34,500 nt of DNA from a bacterium (GTDB lineage Bacteria; Margulisbacteria; Marinamargulisbacteria; SXXA01), in contig RHAI01000013.1 in NCBI GenBank assembly GCA_010028705.1, positions 1-34,500 of the forward strand. Direction: 5' to 3'. Positions 1 through 7,505 of the stretch are shown here, in pieces. A program made the position numbers and the translations under genes. The notes beneath the pieces were generated by a model, which was not told where the DNA came from, made no database searches, and worked only from the letters and a program-made list of their open reading frames with translations. How positions within the stretch are numbered: position 1 is the stretch's first letter; each line of letters begins with the position of its first letter.

Positions 1-66
1 ATGGAAATATTGAATTCGTTATGGGTTTATAGAAAAGGACAGTGGCATGTCGATGATTTTATTTAG
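1..66 (+). CDS. possible 3' end of an upstream gene
   Basis: The first reading frame is open from the first base to a TAG at 64-66 and overlaps the start of the next gene by 20 bases. It could be the last 21 codons of a gene that begins outside the window, with the next gene coupled to it. The stretch is too short to recognise, and an open frame of this length can occur by chance. Confidence 0.2.
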   Translation: MEILNSLWVYRKGQWHVDDFI

Positions 67-1207
67 GATGGTTGCGGTGCACCAACGAATAACAGGTGAC
101 CAGAAACGTGCAATTGAAAAAGGACTTGAGATCCTTGGTCGGGACCACAGTGGGATCAATGAATTCAAATTTTCGAAGGAACTATGGGATTCGTTTGACG
201 CTATGCCGGTCTTTGGCGGCGGCGATAAGCTTCAGACGTTTATCACAGCGCTAGAAGAAGAATATAGGCATCAAGATAAGTCACTTCCGGATATCATCAA
301 AATAGCTGTTGCAGGACGTATCGCATCGCTAAAACGTTGCAACGCGATCGATAGATATTCGTCAGCGTTTCTTTACCTTGAACAATCTAAATTGGTTCTT
401 GACCGACTAGGTGATAGGACGGTACGTATGTTCGAACTTGAGGTTAGGACGATACAGTCGCGGCAGCTATTTAAGGATTTAGTTTCTCACCCTAAAGTTT
501 TTACCACTGCGCGTGCCCTATATGCGACCTACAGTGGAACAGAGAGGTCAGAGTTGGACCAGCGTGACCTCGTGTTTTGTAAGACATTAGACCACCTATT
601 TAAGGCCCGTGCGGAATCCGGCGACTACATACCGTTACCCCTGGAATTAATTGAGACCGATGTCCGTGGGTGGTTAACATCCGAGCAGTCGTTACTGCGA
701 CCCGGTTACAAAAGTTCCGAATATTCTCTTCAGCTGGTTAACGATCAGTTACCTAACTGGTGTTTTTCAAAAAATAGACGTGGCAAAACATTGGCGAACT
801 ACTACCTATTGTGGGAATTGTGCCGACTGGAGCAATTGCAAAATACAGCGGAGGCGAGCGGTGTTACGGAATTTGCCTTGAAAGCACTTAATCTAGGTTC
901 CTGTTTTAAATATGAAGGCACATACGATAGCGATATTGTTTTAAGTGCCAGCAACGTTTTGACGAACCATAATCCATCGGTAACACCGCATAAGTGTGAG
1001 TATATACCCCTTACGTTAGCCTCCGACTCAGTCGCTGGGCATATGGCGCCCCGTGTCGTATCGGATCATCACAATTTAACGCGTCGGAGACATAATCGGC
1101 CAGTCCGGAGTGTCACCGATTCTTGGCCGGTGTCCACAGTGGCCGGAGTACGCTACCCCGACTCAGGCTATTCCGGCCATGTGCCGTTGATTCGGCCCCG
1201 GAATTAA
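47..1207 (+). CDS. hypothetical protein with anomalous C-terminal tail
   Basis: I do not recognise this 386-residue protein. The ATG at 47 is preceded by AAAAGGA seven bases upstream, so the start is credible. Residues 1 to about 320 look like a soluble, mostly helical, charged protein with no signal peptide or membrane segment. From about residue 325 (nt 1020 on) the character changes: the DNA becomes GC-rich, and the predicted protein becomes rich in Arg, His, Val and Ser without pattern. The tail DNA carries an imperfect direct repeat (1098-1117 and 1139-1157, sharing CCGGAGT). I infer that the original gene was truncated or fused to non-coding repeat-like DNA and now runs on to a chance stop. 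It is the first of three unrecognised + strand genes and is probably not in a housekeeping operon. Confidence 0.6.
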   Translation: MSMILFRMVAVHQRITGDQKRAIEKGLEILGRDHSGINEFKFSKELWDSFDAMPVFGGGDKLQTFITALEEEYRHQDKSLPDIIKIAVAGRIASLKRCNAIDRYSSAFLYLEQSKLVLDRLGDRTVRMFELEVRTIQSRQLFKDLVSHPKVFTTARALYATYSGTERSELDQRDLVFCKTLDHLFKARAESGDYIPLPLELIETDVRGWLTSEQSLLRPGYKSSEYSLQLVNDQLPNWCFSKNRRGKTLANYYLLWELCRLEQLQNTAEASGVTEFALKALNLGSCFKYEGTYDSDIVLSASNVLTNHNPSVTPHKCEYIPLTLASDSVAGHMAPRVVSDHHNLTRRRHNRPVRSVTDSWPVSTVAGVRYPDSGYSGHVPLIRPRN

Positions 1208-1606
1208 ACCATTGATGTGGACGCCGTTGTCCCCAACAGTGGCAAAGCCGGCACCGCGTGGTTTACTATCCTCAATGATGCGACTGGTCCCCGCCCTGGT
1301 GCGACGTGGGGTCCACTAGGGGCGGACTGACGGCACTTAATCCCCATACCGAACATCACGGGACGGGAACCATGGTGTGGCGGCCCCGTGGATGGGGTAT
1401 CCCCGCACCTCAGTCCGTTGGCCATCCGTCGATGCTGGGTTGCCCCGAATTGACAGTCAAGCGTCCTTATATTTGCATCTAGCCAACGGGGATGTGTTTC
1501 TGGTATTTTAGCTCTGTCATCACAAAATGATTGTCAAGGCGGGGAGGGGATTCCTGATCTTGGGCGGTTTAATTAAGGGACAATACCCATTGTTAGGAGT
1601 TTTTGT
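1208..1606 (+). other. 399-bp gene-free stretch, GC-rich, repeat-like
   Basis: No convincing gene is seen on either strand. The left part (to about 1440) is GC-rich like the tail of the preceding gene. Positions 1261-1282 match 5072-5093 at 18 of 22 bases, which is part of the dispersed repeat seen at 5.02 kb and 23.67 kb. The right part is more AT-rich and ends in AGGAG (1595-1599), the ribosome site of the next gene. A TTGACA occurs at 1450-1455, but no good -10 box lies at the right distance. Confidence 0.5.
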
Positions 1607-2872
1607 ATGTTAAGTAATGTATCATCTGGTTTTCAATCTACTTCTCTTAGGTCCCCATCGCCTACCCAGACGCGCCAAAGGGCGGACTCTTTTTCTACTC
1701 CACAGTTTTCCTTAAACATTTCAACTCCGAATAGTTCTCCCGTAAGGCAAGTGGGGCGTGTCGATGGGGCTGAGAGTGATTACTATTATGAAAACCTAAA
1801 ACTAACGGCTACGAATCGCAAGTTGGTTGAAGAAATCGCCGAGCTTAGGACAGCATACGCCCAACTTGTTACTAATAATGTGAGACTCCAGGAGGAGCAC
1901 ACCGTACGTACGGATAAATTGGAAGTCGCAAATTTTAAAGCGCAAAAGACTATAAAAGGCTTGAACCAGGCCGTCGATCATGCTAATCAACTTATTCGTT
2001 CTGAAAAATTGGAAAAAAGAACGCTTCGACGTCAAGTTGACGATTTGACGCTACAGGTTTCGGAATCTGGCGATACGCGACAAGAATCTTCCGAAATTTT
2101 AAAGGTAAACAAAGAGTTATCGGCAGAGGTGCACGAGTTGAAATTGCAGCGGGGGTTGCGGACTATGCAAAACCTCGCCCGTTATTCTCTATTGAAAAGT
2201 AAGACAAAGAAAGTGGAAACTTTAACAGGGGAAAAAGCCGACCTTGTATTACAACTGGCTGATCGGCCGACGTGTTCTAAACAGGATTTGAGTGATGTTC
2301 TGGCTGGGATCGCGGCGCTCGTACCAACTGAACAACACGACACACTGGTTCGATTACTAGGGAGTATTGGGCAGAGAGTTGAACTCAATTTTGGTTCAGA
2401 AGGCGCTGGGATTGGACAATTTTTACAGGAACAAAACGACCGGATTACCCGTGCCCAATCCGATACCATGCCGGGCTATGAAATTAGTGACTATTTGGCC
2501 TCCCGACAGGATACGACCAATCGACAACTAATTTTTTCTGGCGTCGCTTCTTCCGTAACCTCTTCTCAGTCACAACAGGATCTTGAAGAAACTCCCACCA
2601 ACGGTAGTAACGTAGCTTCTTCGGTAACCCCTTCTCAGTTAAACGAGGGTGGTGAGAGGACTTCCACCAACGCTGTTGGCGAGGGATTGAAAAAATCGCC
2701 TAGCAGCGAAACGCTTGACTCTTCTTCTCAGCCACAAAGGGATCGTGAAGAAACTTCCACCATCCCTGTTAGAGGTGCCTCGGGAAACGGTTTGGGGAAT
2801 AATTCTTTTACCCCAGCACAACGTCGAGTAACATCAAAAAAAATAGGTAATTTGGGTAACGACGGTTTGTAG
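1607..2872 (+). CDS. coiled-coil protein with Ser/Thr-rich repeats
   Basis: This 421-residue protein is not recognised. AGGAG lies seven bases before the ATG. Residues 1-55 are Ser/Thr/Pro-rich and probably disordered. Residues about 57-230 form a long heptad-rich coiled coil beginning with a Tyr-rich patch (DYYYENLKL). Residues about 230-310 are a short helical region. The C-terminus from about 310 is low-complexity and carries three imperfect 23-residue repeats containing SSQxQxDxEETxT. There is no signal peptide or membrane helix. The next gene has the same plan (disordered start, a patch resembling RYIDEISALKRDN, coiled coil, Ser-rich tail), so the two may be diverged paralogues. A structural, scaffold or effector-like role is possible, but nothing in the sequence decides this. 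Confidence 0.7.
   Translation: MLSNVSSGFQSTSLRSPSPTQTRQRADSFSTPQFSLNISTPNSSPVRQVGRVDGAESDYYYENLKLTATNRKLVEEIAELRTAYAQLVTNNVRLQEEHTVRTDKLEVANFKAQKTIKGLNQAVDHANQLIRSEKLEKRTLRRQVDDLTLQVSESGDTRQESSEILKVNKELSAEVHELKLQRGLRTMQNLARYSLLKSKTKKVETLTGEKADLVLQLADRPTCSKQDLSDVLAGIAALVPTEQHDTLVRLLGSIGQRVELNFGSEGAGIGQFLQEQNDRITRAQSDTMPGYEISDYLASRQDTTNRQLIFSGVASSVTSSQSQQDLEETPTNGSNVASSVTPSQLNEGGERTSTNAVGEGLKKSPSSETLDSSSQPQRDREETSTIPVRGASGNGLGNNSFTPAQRRVTSKKIGNLGNDGL
2543..2773 (+). repeat. three imperfect 69-bp (23-residue) repeats
   Basis: Unit 1 is 2543-2611 and unit 2 is 2612-2680. A more diverged unit 3 is about 2705-2773, after an eight-residue gap. Each encodes a Ser-rich start, SSQ or SQ, an acidic centre and a TSTN/TPTN-like end. 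Units 1 and 2 are similar at the DNA level (GCTTCTTC-GTAACC-CTTCTCAGT), which suggests tandem duplication. Confidence 0.6.
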
Positions 2873-2892
2873 GTCATCGATCGGGAAATAAA

Positions 2893-2916
2893 GGAGAGGG
2901 GAGCGTTTTCCTCTCC
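2893..2916 (+). terminator. hairpin after the coiled-coil gene, possible terminator
   Basis: GGAGAGG (2893-2899) pairs with CCTCTCC (2910-2916) around a ten-base loop, starting 21 bases after the stop codon. No T-run follows, so it is a weak intrinsic-terminator candidate. The rest of 2873-3128 holds nothing else I can support. Confidence 0.25.
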
Positions 2917-3128
2917 TCCCACGTTGTAAGTATGTAAAACGGATGAACTGTTTGCCGACTTTACCTGATATTGGTGCCGTGTGGATAGTGGAATGTCCAA
3001 AGATATAGGTCACTCTTATCCTGTCGGTCCTGGTTGGGAATAGTGAAAATGGGGAAGGGTATCATTCCATTGGGGTAAATGGGTTGGACCGAGATTTTAT
3101 TTAAGTATCAATCACGAGGTTTTAAAAA

Positions 3129-5012
3129 ATGATTAAAGGAAGATATGTATCACATTCCTCCGCGTTAGCTCATAATGGGTTGGTCGGCGATTTCCAGGTT
3201 AAAAGACCCGGCGTTGGTAAGGGGTCAGTCGTTGCATCAACAATTCAAGGCCGTTACATTGACGAAATATCCGCTTTGAAACGAGACAATTGGAAGCTAT
3301 TCGAGGAAAACACTAAATTGAAGCGTCAATTGGCTGAATTTAATCGTCAGGGTAGCCAGCAGACCGACGGGGCACATACGGCAGTCCGGTCAAGGGAAAA
3401 TTCTGAAAACGGCAGCGTAGGCGACCACAATCAAGAGGCAAGAATTAAAGAGCTTGAGGATAAAATATTACAACAACGGACAACCATCGCAAGTCTCACC
3501 GAAGTCCAAAGGTTAGAGTTAGACTTTAAAGGTAAATATACAGAACTCGACGCTAAAGTGACAACTCTTAATTGTAGAGTTGAAGAGTTGGAACTGGAAG
3601 TTACTACTGCCTATGACGCAGAGTTCGTTTATACCAATGCGTATCAAGCGGTAGCTTTTGTAGTAAAGGCGTTCGTGCTAGCGTTAAAACAACAGAGCTC
3701 GGCGGTAGACGGTTCGAGTGGCAGTTTTGAATCGTGGGTTGGTGAATTTAACCGTACGTTAGCCAGCTATTCGAATACATCCGACGCCTTAAGATTCTGT
3801 TATGAGACGGCGATTGAGATTAGCAATAGTGGTGACGCTGGGTCGTCCCAGTATTCCCTCAAAAAAGATTCAAAGATAATTAGAGTTCTAGACGCTCTCG
3901 CGAAACATGTGGAAGCTAAAGGCGACCAGCCTGATTTTAACCCCGTGGTCGCCCTGCTGGATGAAATATCCAATGAACCTAAATTGGTAACCGACCATGT
4001 GGGAGGTGCATCTTTAAAAAGTTCGGAATCGACGGTTTCCGACCTACAGCAAGGGAAGGATTATGAGTACCAGCGCGTCGTAGATGGATTGCAAAGAACA
4101 CCGGCACAGGGAAAAAAGCTAGATATTTCGCCTTGGGAGACCCCAACTGCCGAAGACACAAAGGTTAAAACATCCTATTATGAAATGCTTGATCGATTTC
4201 AAAAGTTGGGATACGAAATGCATGACTCCCCAGTGGAGTTCACTGATTCACTCGTTCATTTAGTCACGAATTCGTTATTAGCGATCGAAGGTTTAGTTTC
4301 TGAAAAATCAGGTCGTGATTTCGACACAGAATTTAAGCGTCTAGTGACAGTCGGCGAAAATTTGGTCAAATCGAGGAATGATGGTGAAATTCCTAGAAAA
4401 AAACTCTCCGTCGATGATCTGGCATTTTCTCGGACTCTGCCGGACCCTCTATCGTCCCCCAATACCGAGGTTTCTTATCCTGACACTTACGATTCCAGTT
4501 CGAGTCCGTTTTCGCAGGGTAATGTAATCGGTCGGAGATTATCTGATTCGAGTCCGATTTCGCCGACTAATTTCAACGTTCGCAGTTTAACTGGTCGTGG
4601 AGTCATCACACAGCGTCGAGATCTACTCGAATTTTCCAGGCCTAAGGGTGTTGATTCCCTTTTGTTTGCGGGGCGCGGAGGTGGTTTGCCGCGGAGGAAT
4701 TCGCATAATGCTGGGCTTAACCAGGCCAACGGCTCCCATGACACCATTGAACGCCTGTCTGATTCGGTGTCTCAAACACGGTCGCCTGTTAAAGTGACAT
4801 TCAGACCGATGGAAAACCCTGGTCTCAAAGGGAACGACGCGTTCGACGAGTTCGTGGAACACCGTATTGATGTGGCGTCTCTAAACCTGTCGTCTGATGA
4901 TTCGAAACGCACTGTTTCGGCGGCACATGTCGGTCTGAGACCCGAGGTCACTGTGCCGGTTGTTGGGCGTAGCGATATGGGATGTACGCCAGAGGGCTGT
5001 AACGTCAGCTAA
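3129..5012 (+). CDS. large coiled-coil / Ser-rich hypothetical protein
   Basis: This 627-residue protein is not recognised. GAGGT lies eight bases before the ATG. Residues about 45-75 and 100-160 are coiled-coil. Residues about 160-290 and 340-420 are helical segments that may be related to each other (each has a hydrophobic VxxxVxxxLLAxE-like stretch followed by a charged helix). Residues 430-600 are Ser/Arg/Gly-rich with a short imperfect repeat (SSSSPFSQGNVIGRR then SDSSPISPTNFNVRS, nt about 4493-4590). The C-terminus runs into the GC-rich repeat-like DNA that follows, so the last residues may not be ancestral. There is no signal peptide. It resembles the preceding gene in plan, which suggests a small family. 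Confidence 0.7.
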   Translation: MIKGRYVSHSSALAHNGLVGDFQVKRPGVGKGSVVASTIQGRYIDEISALKRDNWKLFEENTKLKRQLAEFNRQGSQQTDGAHTAVRSRENSENGSVGDHNQEARIKELEDKILQQRTTIASLTEVQRLELDFKGKYTELDAKVTTLNCRVEELELEVTTAYDAEFVYTNAYQAVAFVVKAFVLALKQQSSAVDGSSGSFESWVGEFNRTLASYSNTSDALRFCYETAIEISNSGDAGSSQYSLKKDSKIIRVLDALAKHVEAKGDQPDFNPVVALLDEISNEPKLVTDHVGGASLKSSESTVSDLQQGKDYEYQRVVDGLQRTPAQGKKLDISPWETPTAEDTKVKTSYYEMLDRFQKLGYEMHDSPVEFTDSLVHLVTNSLLAIEGLVSEKSGRDFDTEFKRLVTVGENLVKSRNDGEIPRKKLSVDDLAFSRTLPDPLSSPNTEVSYPDTYDSSSSPFSQGNVIGRRLSDSSPISPTNFNVRSLTGRGVITQRRDLLEFSRPKGVDSLLFAGRGGGLPRRNSHNAGLNQANGSHDTIERLSDSVSQTRSPVKVTFRPMENPGLKGNDAFDEFVEHRIDVASLNLSSDDSKRTVSAAHVGLRPEVTVPVVGRSDMGCTPEGCNVS

Positions 5013-5331
5013 CTCGGCCCGCCTGACCCAGGACGTTGATCGGTGCCAAGCGAACGGCGGGGTGATGTCGTGTTCACGATCCTCAACGGTGCGCGGCACC
5101 ACCTCCGCTGATTTACTCCACGGACTTAGGATCTTTCCGTTGGGGCGGTTGCTAAATGGCGTATTTTCAGAAATAGCGATGTGGCCAAATGGTTTAGATG
5201 CGCCGTTTCTCGCGATCTCGATTGCGCCCGATGGCACGCGAGGCCGGCTCGCGAAAATATACCCCCGACGACTGGCCTCGTGATCAACAGATCCCTGTGA
5301 CCGATTGGATCATATTTGGGCTTTAGGTATG
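5013..5331 (+). other. 319-bp gene-free stretch between convergent genes
   Basis: This stretch separates the + strand coiled-coil gene from plsC on the - strand. Its first 100 bases are a copy of the dispersed repeat. A GC hairpin follows (CGCGAG 5237-5242, loop of 5, CTCGCG 5248-5253) without a T-run on either side. Open frames across it show no recognisable product. Confidence 0.45.
5015..5118 (+). repeat. dispersed repeat, copy A
   Basis: It shares with 23668-23775 the exact block CTGACCCAGG, then AACGGCGG, then CTCAACGGT and GGCACC, in the same order and nearly the same spacing (CTGACCCAGG to CTCAACGG is 59 bases here and 62 there). A 31-base block around CTCAACGG matches at about 24 positions. 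Each copy starts just after a stop codon. No terminal inverted repeats or transposase are visible. Confidence 0.55.
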
Positions 5332-6075
5332 CTACGTGAGTAGCGATTGAATTCGGGATACCACTGTGCGGCGGTACGGATCCAGCCCGCCCGTCGTCCC
5401 TGATGCCTCGGGGGGGATGATGATCCCGCTGGTAAAGTGAATGGTGATTCGCCCGGGAGACATCAGAAAACTGTTTTTGTTGAGGACGTTATATGATCCG
5501 GTGATGACGGCGGGTATAACCGTCGCCCCCGTTTTGGCGGCTAAGTCGAACGCGCCCAATTTGAATTTCCCGAGGCGTCCCGTTGCCGATCGGGTTCCTT
5601 CGGCAAATACGAGCAAGTTGCGCCGTCCGTTGCTAATATCTTCGATGAGGGCATCGAGCTGAGCTTTCGCTTGGGTGGGTTTGCTGCGGTCAATCGCGAT
5701 ATGCCCTTGATTTCGAAGTTCCCATCCCAATAGTGGGACAGCGAGAAGCTCTTTTTTGGCGACAAACGAGTAGGTCCGTCGAGTGGCAATTAAAAATGAC
5801 GCAATATCCATGTGACTTTGGTGATTGGCAATAATGATAAATGGCCCCGTTTCAGGGATATGCTCGTGTCCGTGCACCGTCAATTGAATGCCGAGTAGGC
5901 GCATCCCCGTACTTAGGAACCATCGAGCGGTTCGAACATTGTAATCCACTCGGTCTTTAACAAATATGGAGGTCAATGCCATCAAAATAAAGTGGGATAT
6001 GAATGCCGCGCCGCACACTATCCACGCTATAACCGAATACCCAATTTTGATTCCTAGTGTCACTTGATGTTTCAT
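5332..6075 (-). CDS. plsC: 1-acyl-sn-glycerol-3-phosphate acyltransferase
   Basis: This enzyme transfers an acyl chain to lysophosphatidate to give phosphatidate at the inner face of the cytoplasmic membrane, the second acylation in phospholipid synthesis. The LPLAT signature is complete: HQSHMD (H85, D90) is the HX4D catalytic motif and EGTRS (159-163) binds the phosphate. A hydrophobic N-terminal segment (about 10-38) would anchor it. I chose the ATG at 6075 (247 residues). An in-frame ATG at 6150 would run across the divergent promoter region and into the start of the next gene, and has no ribosome site. The enzyme is divergent to the phosphohexomutase gene. The repeat-bearing stretch lies downstream. 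Confidence 0.88.
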   Translation of the reverse strand: MKHQVTLGIKIGYSVIAWIVCGAAFISHFILMALTSIFVKDRVDYNVRTARWFLSTGMRLLGIQLTVHGHEHIPETGPFIIIANHQSHMDIASFLIATRRTYSFVAKKELLAVPLLGWELRNQGHIAIDRSKPTQAKAQLDALIEDISNGRRNLLVFAEGTRSATGRLGKFKLGAFDLAAKTGATVIPAVITGSYNVLNKNSFLMSPGRITIHFTSGIIIPPEASGTTGGLDPYRRTVVSRIQSLLT

Positions 6076-6079
6076 AGAT

Positions 6080-6109
6080 TTGATACCTAGAGACTGTACC
6101 CGATATACT
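6080..6109 (+). promoter_or_regulatory. sigma70-type promoter for the phosphohexomutase gene
   Basis: TTGATA (6080-6085) and TATACT (6104-6109) are separated by 18 bases. Both boxes match the consensus at five of six positions. The expected start site is near 6116, about 25 bases before the GTG start. It sits in the plsC/phosphohexomutase divergent gap. Confidence 0.5.
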
Positions 6110-6140
6110 ACAAAAAATTCAACGCTCCAAAGGAGATACT

Positions 6141-7505
6141 GTGAAACCATTAATGATGTCGATGTCCGGAACCCGAGGTGTGGTGGGCGACACCTTAACC
6201 GTCGAAATTGCGCTCCGAACAGGGCTAGCCTATGGGACGTTTTGGCGGTCTCGCCACATTGGGGGGGACTCTCCCTCCATTATTGTTGGTGGCGATACTC
6301 GGACCAGTCATGACACGTATAAATCCGCCATTATTTCCGGCATCCTCGCGACCGGCGTCAATGTGATCGACATTGGCCGTGTGACGACACCCACGGTTCA
6401 ACAAATGATTCATCGATTTAGCGCCATCGCAGGAGTGGTGATCACCGCGTCTCATAATCCGGTAATTTGGAATGGAATAAAGTTAATGAGCGGGTCGGGT
6501 GCATTTTTAGACGAGGTTGAATATGCCAGTTTTTTAGCGATTTATGATGCACAGTTGTGGTCGCTCGCCGATTGGTCGGAGCAGGGGACATTGACTGTCG
6601 ATCACTCGGCGACTCAGGCTCACGTGGAAAAAATTATTTCCCTCATTGACTGTTCAAAAATTCGGGCCTCTAAATTACGGGTGGCGGTGGATGCGAATCA
6701 CGGGGCCGGGGCTGTGGCCGATCCGGTATTGTTCGCATCGCTTGGGATCGATGCCACTATTATTAACGCCGAACCTCACGGACGATTTGCCCATGATCCC
6801 GAGCCCCTGGAATCGAACCTTTCGCAGCTGAAGGCGGCGATGGCGTCGGGAGCTTTTGATATTGGGTTTGCCCAAGACGCGGATGCCGATCGTTTGGTGA
6901 TTTTGGATCAGACCGGGCGATTTATCGGCGAAGATTATTCGCTAGCCTTTTGTGTCGATTACATCTTAAATTCGGAACAGGTGACCCATCCATCGGTCGT
7001 GGTGAACTTATCCACATCGCGGATCCTCGATTGGATCACAGACAAACATGGGGGGACATTGACGGCGACAAAAATTGGAGAATCCCACGTAACCCAGGGT
7101 ATTCGGACTCTCGGGGCGACGGTGGGTGGCGAAGGGAACGGGGGAGTGATTTATCCCCGAATCGGATGGGGACGGGATAGTTTGGTGGGAATGGTGGTCG
7201 CGCTTGCTCATCTTGCCGACGCGAAACGGTCGGTGTCCGATATTGTGTCCGACTATCCTCAATATGTCATGCTGAGAGATAAAATTGCGGTCGAGAGTCG
7301 AGAGTCTGTTGCTCATGCCATTGGCGTCATCAAAGATCGATTTTCTGATTTTCCTCAGAATTTAGATGATGGGGTTAAAGTCACATTACCGAATGGGTGG
7401 GTCCATGTCCGTCCCTCAAACACCGAGCCTATTATTCGGCTATTTGTCGAAGCCAACTCAGCATCGGAAGCCCGCGAGATCATGACGAAGGCTCAGCTGG
7501 TATGA
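6141..7505 (+). CDS. glmM: phosphohexomutase, probably phosphoglucosamine mutase
   Basis: This is a 454-residue alpha-D-phosphohexomutase, normal length for the family. The four active-site loops are present: TASHNP (102-107, phosphoserine S104), the metal loop DADADR (246-251), the sugar-specificity loop GEGNGG (330-335), and the phosphate loop RPSNTEP (424-430). Such enzymes interconvert hexose 1- and 6-phosphates. GlmM (glucosamine phosphate, for peptidoglycan) and phosphomannomutase/phosphoglucomutase cannot be separated safely by eye. The TASHNP loop and overall spacing suit GlmM or the bacterial PMM/PGM group. The GTG start follows AAAGGAGA. The stop codon overlaps the ATG of the next gene (ATGA), so the two are translationally coupled. 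Confidence 0.82.
   Translation: MKPLMMSMSGTRGVVGDTLTVEIALRTGLAYGTFWRSRHIGGDSPSIIVGGDTRTSHDTYKSAIISGILATGVNVIDIGRVTTPTVQQMIHRFSAIAGVVITASHNPVIWNGIKLMSGSGAFLDEVEYASFLAIYDAQLWSLADWSEQGTLTVDHSATQAHVEKIISLIDCSKIRASKLRVAVDANHGAGAVADPVLFASLGIDATIINAEPHGRFAHDPEPLESNLSQLKAAMASGAFDIGFAQDADADRLVILDQTGRFIGEDYSLAFCVDYILNSEQVTHPSVVVNLSTSRILDWITDKHGGTLTATKIGESHVTQGIRTLGATVGGEGNGGVIYPRIGWGRDSLVGMVVALAHLADAKRSVSDIVSDYPQYVMLRDKIAVESRESVAHAIGVIKDRFSDFPQNLDDGVKVTLPNGWVHVRPSNTEPIIRLFVEANSASEAREIMTKAQLV

Noticed and set aside
1204-1425. 73-codon - strand frame
   Set aside because: Its product is rich in Gly, Pro and Arg without pattern, as expected from GC-rich non-coding DNA.
3084-3111. TTGGAC/TATCAA promoter for the third gene
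   Set aside because: The predicted start site would fall inside the ribosome site GAGGT, leaving no usable leader.
4960-5283. 107-codon + strand frame (and a 118-codon - strand frame) across the gap before plsC
   Set aside because: Both cross the repeat copy and the GC hairpin, and neither shows a family motif.
6076-6150. Longer N-terminus for plsC starting at 6150
   Set aside because: It would overlap the start of the neighbouring divergent gene and its promoter, and has no ribosome site.
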